DNA of 64,000 nucleotides from Streptomyces roseicoloratus (GTDB lineage Bacteria; Actinomycetota; Actinomycetes; Streptomycetales; Streptomycetaceae), in NCBI RefSeq assembly GCF_004117935.1, contig NZ_SDOY01000092.1, positions 22,775 to 86,774 of the forward strand, written 5' to 3'. Position 1 is the first letter of the stretch. Every line of letters starts with the position of its first letter. The notes beneath the pieces were generated by a model. That model was not told where the DNA came from and did not search any database. It saw only the letters and a program-made list of their open reading frames with translations. A program made the position numbers and the translations under genes. Of the stretch, positions 24,539-33,355 are shown in pieces.

Positions 24539-26968
24539 ATGGCACAGGGCACGGTCCAGGTGACGCACACCGGCACGTCGCGGTGGCGGCGCCGCACGGG
24601 CGAGTACCCCTCTCTCGCCGCCGCCCTGGAGGCCGCGGGCGACGGGGACGTCCTCACCGTGGCCCCGGGCACCTACCGGGAGAACCTGGTGATCCGGCAG
24701 GCCGTCACCCTGCGAGGTGGGGACGGCGCGCTCGGCTCGGTGCGGATCGCGCCCGCCGACGGCGTGCCGCTGACCGTGCGGGCCTCGGCCACCCTGCAGG
24801 ACCTGCACATCGAGGGGCAGGACGCCGCCGCCCCGGCGCTGCTGGTCGAGGACGGCACCCCGGAGCTGCTCGACCTGCGGATCGTCACCCGCTCCGCGGC
24901 CGGGATCGAGGTGCGCGGCGCGGCGCGGCCCACCGTGCGGCGCACGACGGTCGACAACCCGGCGGGCGTCGGCATCGCCGTGCTCGACGGCGCGGGCGGA
25001 GTCTTCGAGGAGTGCGAGATCGTCTCGGCCGGGCAGTCCGGCGTCTCGGTGCGCGGCGGCGCGCAGCCACGGCTCGAACGCTGCCGGGTCCACCATGCCT
25101 CGGGCGCCGGGATCGCCGTCACCGGCGAGGGCAGCGCGCTGGAGGGCATCGGCTGCGAGGTGTACGAGATCAAGGGCGCCGGGCTGCAGATCGCCTCCCG
25201 CGCCACCGCGCACCTCAGCGACTCCTCGGTGCACCGGACCTCCGCCGACGGCATCACCCTGGACACGGACGCGGTGCTCACCCTGTCCGACTGCGACATC
25301 CACGACATCCCCGAGAACGCCGTGGACCTGCGGTCCCGTTCGGTGCTCACGCTGACCCGGTCGACGGTGCGGCGCTTCGGGCGCAACGGCCTGTCCGTGT
25401 GGGACCCGGGCACGCGGGTGGACGCGAACCGCTGCGAGATCCACGACAGCACGGGCGACTACCCGGCGGTCTGGGTGAGCGACGGGGCGACGGCGGTCCT
25501 GGACGCGTGCCGGGTGCACGACGTGCCCGACGCGCTGTTCGTGCTGGACCGCGGCTCGCGCGCCGACGTCGTCGACAGCGACCTGTCGCAGGTGCGGAAC
25601 ACGGCGGTGTCGGTGAGCGACGGGGCCACCGCGCAGCTGGACGACTGCCGGATCCGGGAGGCGTCCACGGGTGCGTGGTTCCGCGACCACGGCAGCGGCG
25701 GCACCCTGGCGGGCTGCACGATCGACGCCGTGCAGACCGGGGTCATCGTCACCAAGGGCGCGGACCCGACGATCGAGCGGTGCACGGTCACCTCGCCCGC
25801 GGAAGCCGGTTTCTACGTGTCGGCGGAGGGCCGCGGCTCCTTCCTGGGCTGCCGGGTGACCGGCAGCGGCGGCTACGGCTTCCATGTGATGGACGGCTGC
25901 CGGACCACGCTGCGCACCTGCCGTACGGAGCGGTGCGCGCGCGGCGGTTACGAGTTCCCGGAGGACGGGCCCGTCGTCGAGGACTGCACCGGGGACGAGA
26001 GCCGGCTGAGCGGCCGTCCGGCGGCCGAGGCCGGCGGTGTGGTGACGGCGACCCGGTCGGGCGGGCTGCTGGGCGCGGTCCCCGCGCCCCGGGTCACCGC
26101 CGTGGCGCCCGGTCCCGAGCCCGCGGCGCCGGTGTCGCCGTCGACGGCGGCCGCCGCCCGCTCCGCGCAGGAGGTGCTCGGCGAACTGGACGCGCTGGTG
26201 GGCCTGGAGAGCGTGAAGCACGAGGTGCGGACTCTCACCAACATGATCGAGGTGGGGCGGCGTCGACAGGAGGCGGGCCTGAAGGCGGTGTCCGCGCGCC
26301 GGCACCTGGTCTTCACCGGCAACCCGGGGACCGGCAAGACGACGGTGGCCCGGCTGTACGGCGAGGTGCTGGCCGCGCTGGGGGTCCTGGAGCGCGGCCA
26401 TCTGGTCGAGGTGTCCCGGGTGGACCTGGTGGGCGAGCACATCGGGTCGACGGCCATCCGTACCCAGGAGGCCTTCGACCGGGCGCGCGGTGGCGTACTG
26501 TTCGTGGACGAGGCCTACGCGCTGGCTCCCGAGGACTCGGGCCGGGACTTCGGCCGTGAGGCGATCGACACGCTGGTGAAGCTGATGGAGGACCACCGGG
26601 ACGCGGTCGTGGTGATCGCGGCCGGGTACACGGCGGAGATGGAGCGCTTCCTGACCGTCAACCCGGGTGTGGCGTCCCGCTTCTCACGGACCATCACCTT
26701 CTGCGACTACGTGCCGGAGGAGCTGCTGCGGATCGTCGAGCAGCAGGCAGAGGAGCACGAGTACCGGCTGGCGGAGGGCAGCGGTGAGGCGTTGCTGAAG
26801 TACTTCGCCGAACTGCCGAAGGGCCCCACCTTCGGCAACGGCCGTACCGCGCGCCAGACGTTCGAGGCGATGGTGGAGCGGCACGCGGGCCGGGTCGCCG
26901 CGCTCGCGGAGCCGAGCACGGACGACCTGACCCTGCTCTATCCGGAGGATCTCCCCGAACTTCCCTGA
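24539..26968 (+). CDS. Parallel beta-helix fused to CbxX/CfqX (EccA-like) AAA+ ATPase
   Basis: The 809-residue protein has two parts. Residues about 20-500 form a right-handed parallel beta-helix: many coils of about 23 residues with patterns such as TLQDLHIEG, LERCRVHHASGAGIAV and LDACRVHDVPDALFV. Residues about 545-800 are a CbxX/CfqX AAA+ ATPase with Walker A GNPGTGKT (594-601), Walker B LFVDEA (Asp657, Glu658), sensor VVIAAGY and the arginine finger region GVASRFSRTI. The ATPase resembles EccA, the cytosolic ATPase of type VII secretion, but the N-terminal TPR of EccA is replaced by the beta-helix. No esx or ecc genes are nearby. Function unknown; perhaps an ATP-driven assembly or remodelling factor. 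Its end overlaps the converging hydrolase gene by 31 bases. Confidence 0.88.
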   Translation: MAQGTVQVTHTGTSRWRRRTGEYPSLAAALEAAGDGDVLTVAPGTYRENLVIRQAVTLRGGDGALGSVRIAPADGVPLTVRASATLQDLHIEGQDAAAPALLVEDGTPELLDLRIVTRSAAGIEVRGAARPTVRRTTVDNPAGVGIAVLDGAGGVFEECEIVSAGQSGVSVRGGAQPRLERCRVHHASGAGIAVTGEGSALEGIGCEVYEIKGAGLQIASRATAHLSDSSVHRTSADGITLDTDAVLTLSDCDIHDIPENAVDLRSRSVLTLTRSTVRRFGRNGLSVWDPGTRVDANRCEIHDSTGDYPAVWVSDGATAVLDACRVHDVPDALFVLDRGSRADVVDSDLSQVRNTAVSVSDGATAQLDDCRIREASTGAWFRDHGSGGTLAGCTIDAVQTGVIVTKGADPTIERCTVTSPAEAGFYVSAEGRGSFLGCRVTGSGGYGFHVMDGCRTTLRTCRTERCARGGYEFPEDGPVVEDCTGDESRLSGRPAAEAGGVVTATRSGGLLGAVPAPRVTAVAPGPEPAAPVSPSTAAAARSAQEVLGELDALVGLESVKHEVRTLTNMIEVGRRRQEAGLKAVSARRHLVFTGNPGTGKTTVARLYGEVLAALGVLERGHLVEVSRVDLVGEHIGSTAIRTQEAFDRARGGVLFVDEAYALAPEDSGRDFGREAIDTLVKLMEDHRDAVVVIAAGYTAEMERFLTVNPGVASRFSRTITFCDYVPEELLRIVEQQAEEHEYRLAEGSGEALLKYFAELPKGPTFGNGRTARQTFEAMVERHAGRVAALAEPSTDDLTLLYPEDLPELP

Positions 26969-29430
26969 GTTTCGGGGGCGTTGTCGCGTTGCCGGGGCAG
27001 GGCGGGCGGCAGCAGGTCGAGCAGCGCGGTGCGGGCCTGGGCGAAGGACGGGTCGGCCTGGTAGTCGGAGTGTCCCAGGATCGGTTCGGGCAGCGGGTGT
27101 TCGCGGGTGCGGCCGTACGCGACGGGGTCGAGCAGCTCGGCCCGGTCGACGGCCGGCCTGCCGTCCTCGGCGGGCACCCGGACGGGGCCGCCGATGGGGT
27201 CGGTGGCCCGGTAGAGGTTGCTCCAGCAGTGCACGGTGCGGTGGAGGCCGCGCAGTGACTCGGGGCCGAAGTAGGCCGGGAACCAGCGTCCGTAGAGACG
27301 TTCGAGCGGCGAGCCGTAGGTGAGCAGTGCGACCCGGCCGCGGGTGGCGGGCGACAGTTGCCAGACCGCGGCGGCGGCGAGCACGCTGCCCTGGGAGTGA
27401 CCGGAGATGACGAGCCGGCCGCCGGTCCGCCGGGTCCAGGAGCTCATCCGCCAGGCGAGGTCGGGTACGGCGCGTTCGGCGTAGCAGGGCGGGGCGAAGG
27501 GATGGGCGGCGCGCGGCCAGAAGGTGCCGACGTCCCACAGGATGCCGATGGTGCGGCGCGCGGAGGCGTCCTTGTAGGCGCGACGGCCCCAGGTGACGAA
27601 GAGGAGGGCGCCGAAGCCGATCATCCAGGAGCCGAGTGCCTGGGCGGCGGTGGCGGCCGAGGCGATCGCCGGGTGGGCGCCGTCGAAGGCCCGGCCGGGA
27701 ACGTTCCCGCTGGCCCAGGCCCCGGCGACGGAGGCCGCGCCGAGCAGCAGGGTGGCCCCGGAGACGACGCCGACGAGAAGGGGCGCGGAGTCGGTGAGCG
27801 CCGCGCGGGCCCGGCTCGCGGCGATCTGGTCGGTGCGCAGCCGGTCGGGGTCGGCGGCCCCGTAGTCGGCTTCGACGTCCGTACGGAGCCGGCGGGAGGT
27901 GAGGACGGTGCGGGCGGCGAGCAGCGCGGCCGGCACGAGGAGGAGCAGCAGCAGGACGGGGATCACGGAGGCCTGCCAGCTGAGCAGGACGGGCGGTCCG
28001 GTGATGAGGCCGTTGCCGGCTCCGGGCGTGCCGGGGCCGTCGAGCCAGTCGGCGACCCGCTGGGCGACTCCGCCGGACATGACGCCGCCGAGGGCGCAGG
28101 CCAGCATGGCGGTGGCGGGGCCGCCCAGGCCGTACAGGGCGGTCCGGCGGTCGCGGCGCGGGCGGTGGAGGAGCAGGGCGACGACGCCGAGGGCGACGAC
28201 CAGGCCGCCCTGCGCGAGGGTGAGGACGCCGAAGACGGTGTTGCCGGGCAGCGTGCCGGCGGAGACCCAGCCGGGGTGGGACCAGCCGGTGTGTAACGCG
28301 GTGAGCGCGAGGATCAGCAGGGCCGTGGCGGGCAGCCAGGACACGAGGGCGCGTTCGATGCGCAGGTCGAGCCGGTTCTCGCTGCGGCCGCGGCGGCAGA
28401 CCACCCAGAGCACGAGGGCGGCGAGGACGGCGACGGCGGCCTGGAGGAGCAGGCCGAGGAGCTCTCGCGTGCCGCCGTCGTCGGACCGGTGGTCCTGCCC
28501 GGCGGTGGCCGCGGCGAGGACGGCGGCGACGGTGAGGAACCCGGCGGCGGTGTGGGCGGCACGCAGCCGGGCGACGAGCCGGCGGCCGTACCAGAACCCG
28601 GGCCGGCCGAGGGCGGGCCGGAGTTCGACGGGGGTGGCGGCGGTCGGGCTGGCGGCGTCGGCGGCTTCGGTGTCGGAGGCGGAGGCGGGGGCGCGGCCGG
28701 GGACGGCGTCGATGCCGGGGCCGTTGCCGGGGGCGGTGCCGTCGCCAGTGCCGGTGTCGGCGTCGGGATAGGAGGCGAGGTCGGGGTCGGCGTCGTAGCC
28801 CGTGGGCGGGCGCTGGGCCTCGTACGCGCTCCAGGTCCGGTTGGACAGGTACCAGAGCAGGCCGACGAGCGCCGTGGGCACGAGCGCGGCGAGCGCGAGG
28901 CGGCGGCCGGGCTGGGACCACCAGCCGGCGCGGTCGGCGGACAGGAAGCCGAGCCAGGAACGCCGGCCGGCGCAGGCGCCGGAGCCCGCGCACTGCCAGG
29001 CGGTCAGGTCGAGGGCGACCTCGCAGGCCGCGGCGGTGAGCAGCACGGTGAGGGTGAGCGCGACGAGCCGGACCAGCACGCCGTAGAGGCGGACGAGCCG
29101 GGCGCGGCCCTCGGTGGGCGGGCGCATCCAGTGCGCGAGGTTGGCGACCATGAAGGGCAGGAGCAGCAGCCAGAGGGCGCGGGCGCCGTTCCCGGAGGTG
29201 AGGTTGGACCAGCAGTACGCCTCCGGAACCGGCCGGTCCGCGTACCGTTCGGGGTGGTTCTCGGCGTCGACGTCGTCCCTGCGGCGGTGCATCGCCGCGG
29301 TCCGGTCGCCGGTGACCCGCACCGTACGCGGGTCGTCCAGCATGTCGGCCGCGGTGGCTCCGCCCACGCCGTGGACGAGCAGTTCGAGCGCCGCACCCCC
29401 GCTTCGCGGGTCGGGTGTGGCAGGGGACAC
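26938..29430 (-). CDS. Large membrane protein with split alpha/beta-hydrolase motifs
   Basis: The 830-residue protein begins with LELLVHGVGGATAADMLDDP, an oxyanion-type start of a lipase fold. It then runs through about ten membrane segments and an Ala/Asp/Pro-rich linker, and near the C-terminus has LVISGHSQGSVLAAAAVW, with the nucleophile serine in GHSQG, and a later HSDYQ histidine. The hydrolase fold thus appears split around a membrane domain. This layout occurs in actinobacteria but no function is known to me. Start at GTG or ATG near 29430 is not sharply defined. It converges on and overlaps the beta-helix/AAA+ gene and diverges from the DeoR operon. Confidence 0.75.
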   Translation of the reverse strand: MSPATPDPRSGGAALELLVHGVGGATAADMLDDPRTVRVTGDRTAAMHRRRDDVDAENHPERYADRPVPEAYCWSNLTSGNGARALWLLLLPFMVANLAHWMRPPTEGRARLVRLYGVLVRLVALTLTVLLTAAACEVALDLTAWQCAGSGACAGRRSWLGFLSADRAGWWSQPGRRLALAALVPTALVGLLWYLSNRTWSAYEAQRPPTGYDADPDLASYPDADTGTGDGTAPGNGPGIDAVPGRAPASASDTEAADAASPTAATPVELRPALGRPGFWYGRRLVARLRAAHTAAGFLTVAAVLAAATAGQDHRSDDGGTRELLGLLLQAAVAVLAALVLWVVCRRGRSENRLDLRIERALVSWLPATALLILALTALHTGWSHPGWVSAGTLPGNTVFGVLTLAQGGLVVALGVVALLLHRPRRDRRTALYGLGGPATAMLACALGGVMSGGVAQRVADWLDGPGTPGAGNGLITGPPVLLSWQASVIPVLLLLLLVPAALLAARTVLTSRRLRTDVEADYGAADPDRLRTDQIAASRARAALTDSAPLLVGVVSGATLLLGAASVAGAWASGNVPGRAFDGAHPAIASAATAAQALGSWMIGFGALLFVTWGRRAYKDASARRTIGILWDVGTFWPRAAHPFAPPCYAERAVPDLAWRMSSWTRRTGGRLVISGHSQGSVLAAAAVWQLSPATRGRVALLTYGSPLERLYGRWFPAYFGPESLRGLHRTVHCWSNLYRATDPIGGPVRVPAEDGRPAVDRAELLDPVAYGRTREHPLPEPILGHSDYQADPSFAQARTALLDLLPPALPRQRDNAPETQGSSGRSSG

Positions 29431-29550
29431 TTCGGGGACTCGCTTCCTGAGTGGGAGGATCGAGGTGGGAGGATTCGACGGCAGGCACCAGGATCGCGGA
29501 AGGCGGCGCCCGGCGGGACCTCTCTCACCGAATCCGACGCCCCCTCCACC

Positions 29551-29572
29551 TGATTACCCGTTGATTACCCGT
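29551..29572. promoter_or_regulatory. Tandem 11-mer TGATTACCCGT x2 upstream of DeoR gene
   Basis: TGATTACCCGT is repeated twice without a gap, 38 bases before the DeoR start and in an AT-richer patch. DeoR/GlpR regulators commonly bind direct repeats, so this is a candidate autoregulatory operator. Confidence 0.5.
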
Positions 29573-29609
29573 TTTCCTTGTTTTCCCTCGGAAAGGACCG
29601 GCCCCGGCG

Positions 29610-30551
29610 GTGAGTGACAATCAGAACCTCCTCGCGGAGCAGCGGCGCGCCCTGATTCTCGACGAGGTGCGCCGTCGCGGAGGCGTGCGGGTCAACGAGC
29701 TGACCCGGCGCCTCAACGTCTCGGACATGACGGTCCGCCGGGACCTGGACGCGCTGGCCCGGCAGGGCATGGTGGCCAAGGTGCACGGCGGCGCGGTGCC
29801 GGTGGGCGAGGCGAGCACGCACGAGCCGGGCTTCGAGGCGAAGTCGGTGCTGGAGCTGGGCGCGAAGGAGCAGATCGCGCGGGCCGCGGCGCGGATGGTG
29901 CGCCCGGGGACGGCCATCGCGCTGTCGGGCGGTACGACGACGTACGCGCTGGCGCGGCATCTGCTGGACGTGCCGGATCTGACGGTGGTGACGAACTCGG
30001 TGCGGGTCGCGGACGTGTTCCACGAGGCGCAGCAGGCGGGTTCGGGCGCGGAGACGCGGGCCGGGGCGGCGACGGTGGTGCTCACGGGCGGGGTGCGGAC
30101 GCCGTCGGACGCGCTGGTGGGGCCGGTGGCCGACCAGGCGATCCGTTCGCTGCACTTCGACGCACTGTTCCTCGGGGTGCACGGGGTCTCGGTGGAGGCG
30201 GGTCTGTCGACGCCGAATCTGGCGGAGGCCGAGACCAACCGGCGTCTGGTGCGCTCGGCGCGCCGGGTGGTGGTGGTCGCCGACCACACCAAGTGGGGGA
30301 CGGTGGGCCTGAGTTCGTTCGCGACGCTGGACGAGGTGGACACGCTGGTGACGGACGCGGGTCTGTCGGGGCGGGAGCGCGAGGAGATGGCGGAGCATCT
30401 GCCGGGCCTGGTGGTGGCGGGCGAGGACGACGCGGACGCCGTGGTCGCGGCGGACGGGCGCCTCGGGATCCCCGGACCGGCCGGCACGGCGAAGGCGGGG
30501 GGCACGGCGGGCACGCCGAGCACGGCGGACGCGGCGGATCCGGCGGAGTGA
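29610..30551 (+). CDS. DeoR/GlpR-family transcriptional regulator
   Basis: The 313-residue protein has an N-terminal DeoR helix-turn-helix (RRALILDEVRRRGGVRVNEL, NVSDMTVRRDLDALARQGMV, KVHGGAV). A sugar-phosphate sensor domain follows, with ALSGGTTTYALARHL and VVVVADHTKWG. Such regulators respond to phosphorylated sugars. The tail after residue 280 is an Ala/Gly/Thr linker. Start is GTG with AAGGA upstream at a slightly long distance. The stop codon overlaps the next start (GTGA), so translation is coupled to the SRPBCC gene. Confidence 0.9.
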   Translation: MSDNQNLLAEQRRALILDEVRRRGGVRVNELTRRLNVSDMTVRRDLDALARQGMVAKVHGGAVPVGEASTHEPGFEAKSVLELGAKEQIARAAARMVRPGTAIALSGGTTTYALARHLLDVPDLTVVTNSVRVADVFHEAQQAGSGAETRAGAATVVLTGGVRTPSDALVGPVADQAIRSLHFDALFLGVHGVSVEAGLSTPNLAEAETNRRLVRSARRVVVVADHTKWGTVGLSSFATLDEVDTLVTDAGLSGREREEMAEHLPGLVVAGEDDADAVVAADGRLGIPGPAGTAKAGGTAGTPSTADAADPAE

Positions 30552-30985
30552 GCCGGTTCCGGATCGAGCGGCTCGTGGCGCTGCCGCCCGCCGAGGCGTG
30601 GCGGCGGCTCACGGACTGGCCGGCGCACGGGGCGCGGGTTCCCTTCACCCGGACGACGGTCCTGACGCCGGGCCGGGACGGGGTGGGTGCCGTGTTCACG
30701 GCGCGCACGGGAGTCGGCCGGTTCGGCTTCGACGACCCGATGGAGGTCGTGCGCATGGAGCCGCCCGGGCCGGGCCGTACGGGGGTGTGCCGACTGGTGA
30801 AGCGGGGCCGGGTGGTGCGCGGCCGGGCCTCGTTCGAGGTGTCCGGGACGGCCTCCGGCGGCAGCCGGGTGGTGTGGGCCGAGGAGCTGCGGGTGCGGGG
30901 CGTGCCGGCGGCCCTGGACCCGGTGCTCGCGGCCGGGGGACGGTACGTGTTCGGTCGGGTGCTCGACGGACTGATGCACGACTGA
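30548..30985 (+). CDS. SRPBCC-family protein, translationally coupled to DeoR gene
   Basis: The 145-residue protein starts at the GTG that overlaps the DeoR stop by four bases. It has the SRPBCC pattern: FRIERLVALPPAEAWRRLTD at the start, a middle strand with FDDPMEVVRMEPPGPG, and a C-terminal helix DPVLAAGGRYVFGRVLDGL. It is a cavity-type ligand binder with no catalytic signature that I can see. Coupling to a DeoR regulator is unusual for this fold and suggests joint function, but the ligand is unknown. A small hairpin (ACTGAC-GGGTT-GTCAGT) overlaps its stop. Confidence 0.8.
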   Translation: MSRFRIERLVALPPAEAWRRLTDWPAHGARVPFTRTTVLTPGRDGVGAVFTARTGVGRFGFDDPMEVVRMEPPGPGRTGVCRLVKRGRVVRGRASFEVSGTASGGSRVVWAEELRVRGVPAALDPVLAAGGRYVFGRVLDGLMHD

Positions 30986-30997
30986 CGGGTTGTCAGT
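30981..30997 (+). terminator. Short hairpin at end of DeoR-SRPBCC operon
   Basis: ACTGAC-GGGTT-GTCAGT has a 6-bp stem and spans the stop codon. The stem is short, so it could be a weak terminator or processing site only. Confidence 0.35.
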
Positions 30998-31039
30998 TAC
31001 GGTGTGGTCCCACGCACCCGTTGGACGGGAGGAACGGCC

Positions 31040-31540
31040 ATGTCACGCCGACTCCGGCCGGTGGAGCTCGACTTCGCCGAGACGGCACCCCTGCGCCTGG
31101 TGTTCACCGCCGATCTGACCGCCCCGCCCGCCGCGGTCTACCGCTCGCTCGCGGTCGAACTGGGCAGCATGCCCGCGTGGTTCGCCGCGGTCACGTCCGC
31201 GACGCCGGTCGACGGCGGCGCCGGGAGGACGGTCCGTCTGCGCGGCGGGATCGAGTTCCGCGAGACGATCCTGGCGAGCGACCCGGCGGTCCGTTACACG
31301 TACCGGGTCGACGAGACCAACGCGCCGGGCGTCACCGCGCTCCTGGAGGAGTGGGCGCTCTCCCCCGCCGCGGACGGCACCAGGGTCCGGTGGACCATGG
31401 CGGTCGACGGCAGCGGGGCCTGCCGGACGGTCCTGCGACTGGCCCGGCCGGGCGTCGGCAAGTCCTTCCGGGACGCGATGCGCGGCCTGGACCGGCGGCT
31501 CACTCCGGCCAGACACCCGTCGCCAGGAAGTGCTCGATAG
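31040..31540 (+). CDS. SRPBCC-family protein
   Basis: The 166-residue protein has the SRPBCC fold pattern: [20 protein letters not shown] at the start, [17 protein letters not shown], a strand [20 protein letters not shown] and the C-terminal helix. ATG 31040 has an excellent GGGAGGAA six bases ahead. It is the third SRPBCC gene in the window and the second in this cluster, only 54 bases after the DeoR-coupled one. The last 41 bases overlap the converging cysteine desulfhydrase gene. Confidence 0.82.
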   Translation: MSRRLRPVELDFAETAPLRLVFTADLTAPPAAVYRSLAVELGSMPAWFAAVTSATPVDGGAGRTVRLRGGIEFRETILASDPAVRYTYRVDETNAPGVTALLEEWALSPAADGTRVRWTMAVDGSGACRTVLRLARPGVGKSFRDAMRGLDRRLTPARHPSPGSAR

Positions 31541-32618
31541 CCGCGCCGTACGGCGCGACGTCCAGCCCCTGGCCGGCCAGCCACTCGTCCGAGTAGTACT
31601 TGTCGAGGTAACGCTCGCCCGGGTCGCAGATGAGCGTGACGACGCTGCCGGTGCGCCGCTCGGCGACCATCTCGGCGACGATCTTCAGGGCGCTCCACAG
31701 ACCGGTGCCGGTGGAGCCGCCCGCCTTGCGGCCGATCGCCGCCTCCAGCGCGCGCACGGCGGCCACGCTCGCCGCGTCGGGCACCTTCATCATGCGGTCG
31801 ACGGCGCCGGGCACGAAGCTCGGCTCCATGCGGGGCCGGCCGATGCCCTCGATGCGCGAGCCGCAGTCCGCGGTCGCGTCCGGGTCCTCGTGCACCCAGC
31901 CGTCGAAGAAACAGGAGTTCTCGGGGTCGGCGACGCAGATGCGGGTGTCGTACTGCATGTAGTGCACGTAGCGGGCGATCGTGGCCGAGGTGCCGCCGGT
32001 GCCGGCGGTGGCGACGATCCACGCGGGCTCGGGGTAGCGTTCCAGCTTCAGCTGCTGGTACATCGATTCGGCGATGTTGTTGTTGCCGCGCCAGTCGGTG
32101 GCCCGCTCGGCGTACGTGAACTGGTCCATGTAGTGGCCGCCGGTGCGGGCGGCGAGGGCCGCGGCCTCCTCGTACATGGTCCGCGAGTCGTCGACGAAGT
32201 GGCAGCGCCCGCCGTGGAACTCGATGAGCCGGCACTTCTCGGGGCTGGTGGTGCGGGGCATGACGGCGATGAAGGGGACGCCGATCAGCTTGGCGAAGTA
32301 GGCCTCGGACACGGCGGTGGAGCCGCTGGACGCCTCGATGACGGGCGCGCCGGGCCGGATCCAGCCGTTGCACAGGCCGTAGAGGAACAGCGAGCGGGCG
32401 AGCCGGTGCTTGAGGCTGCCGGTGGGGTGGGTCGACTCGTCCTTGAGGTACAGGTCGATGCCCCAGCTCTCGGGCAGGGGGAAGCGCAGCAGATGGGTGT
32501 CGGCCGAGCGGTTGGCGTCGGCGTGGACCTTGCGGACGGCTTCCTTGAGCCAGGTGCGGTACGCGGCGTCGCTGCGGTCGACGTCGACGGTGGCCATCGG
32601 GCTTGCGGTGCTGGTCAT
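31500..32618 (-). CDS. PLP-dependent L-cysteine desulfhydrase (Cds1-like)
   Basis: The 372-residue fold-type II PLP enzyme has the Schiff-base lysine in [13 protein letters not shown] (Lys70), the substrate loop [16 protein letters not shown] and the phosphate-binding [15 protein letters not shown]. These match the actinobacterial Cds1 group, which degrades cysteine to pyruvate, ammonia and hydrogen sulfide, rather than true cysteine synthase. [15 protein letters not shown] near residue 290 is also characteristic. I start at ATG 32618, with GAAGAGG nine bases ahead; the upstream open frame comes from a repeat of TGCCCA units. It could affect cysteine and redox balance. The end overlaps the SRPBCC gene. 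Confidence 0.85.
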   Translation of the reverse strand: MTSTASPMATVDVDRSDAAYRTWLKEAVRKVHADANRSADTHLLRFPLPESWGIDLYLKDESTHPTGSLKHRLARSLFLYGLCNGWIRPGAPVIEASSGSTAVSEAYFAKLIGVPFIAVMPRTTSPEKCRLIEFHGGRCHFVDDSRTMYEEAAALAARTGGHYMDQFTYAERATDWRGNNNIAESMYQQLKLERYPEPAWIVATAGTGGTSATIARYVHYMQYDTRICVADPENSCFFDGWVHEDPDATADCGSRIEGIGRPRMEPSFVPGAVDRMMKVPDAASVAAVRALEAAIGRKAGGSTGTGLWSALKIVAEMVAERRTGSVVTLICDPGERYLDKYYSDEWLAGQGLDVAPYGAAIEHFLATGVWPE

Positions 32619-32857
32619 GCGTGCGTGCCTCTTCTCGTGCTGCCCAGGGGGTTGCCCATGGGGCGCCCACGGCGTGCCCACGGAGTTGTCCCGGGGAGTG
32701 CCCACCTCTCGACAATACCGCTCTCACCTGGGCAAACGTTCTCTTTGAGGGTCCATAGGGGAGCCTTGCAGACACCCGTACGAAGGGCGTTCTGGTGTCG
32801 TCGGCCCCGACCCGGGCACACTGGGGGCAGGCATCTGCGCGAAGGGGGCGGAGCACC

Positions 32858-33136
32858 ATGTCGGAGCCCGAGTTCACGGCCACGGGAGTACGCATCGACC
32901 GCTGGCCGCGTTCGCTGACCCGCGCGGGCGAGGTCCGCATCGAGGACGGGCGGCTGTCGCTGCTGACGAGTTACGGCAGCGAGATCGACAGCGCGCCGCT
33001 GGGCAAGGTCAGGGCGGGCCGGCCCTGGTTCGCCAAGCCGGACGAGGCGGTGGCGACGGTGAACGGCACGCGCTACCGGCTCTCGGGCTCGGGGCGACTG
33101 CTCGAAGCCCTGAAGAAGGCCACGACGACGTCCTGA
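32858..33136 (+). CDS. Conserved small hypothetical protein
   Basis: The 92-residue protein (MSEPEFTATGVRIDRWPRS start, SYGSEIDSAPLGKVRAGRPW in the middle, LLEALKKATTT end) is beta-rich with one short C-terminal helix. I do not recognise the family; related short proteins occur in Streptomyces. GGGGGCGGAG lies seven bases before the ATG, which supports a real start. It diverges from the desulfhydrase gene. Confidence 0.65.
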   Translation: MSEPEFTATGVRIDRWPRSLTRAGEVRIEDGRLSLLTSYGSEIDSAPLGKVRAGRPWFAKPDEAVATVNGTRYRLSGSGRLLEALKKATTTS

Positions 33137-33355
33137 CCCGCGTCGTCCGCATGGCGCCGGGCCTCGGCGGGTGCACGGCCCTGACCTGCGGCGGGTCGCC
33201 GCGAGTTGCGGCGCCGTCACCACTGGTTCACCCTGGAACCACCTCACCGAGGGTTTACCGGCGGTGACGCTGCGAACCAGCCACCGTCCTGCTACACCGC
33301 ATGACAGATCCGAATCTCCGTCTTCTTCCGGACCTCACTTCGGGGAGTCGCAGCC

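Noticed and set aside
24539..26968. EccA-like ATPase as part of a type VII secretion locus
   Set aside because: No EccB/C/D/E, MycP, EsxA/B or PE/PPE genes occur in the window.
31500..32618. Cysteine synthase for cysteine biosynthesis
   Set aside because: The active-site surroundings and length fit the Cds1 desulfhydrase group better, and no serine acetyltransferase is adjacent.
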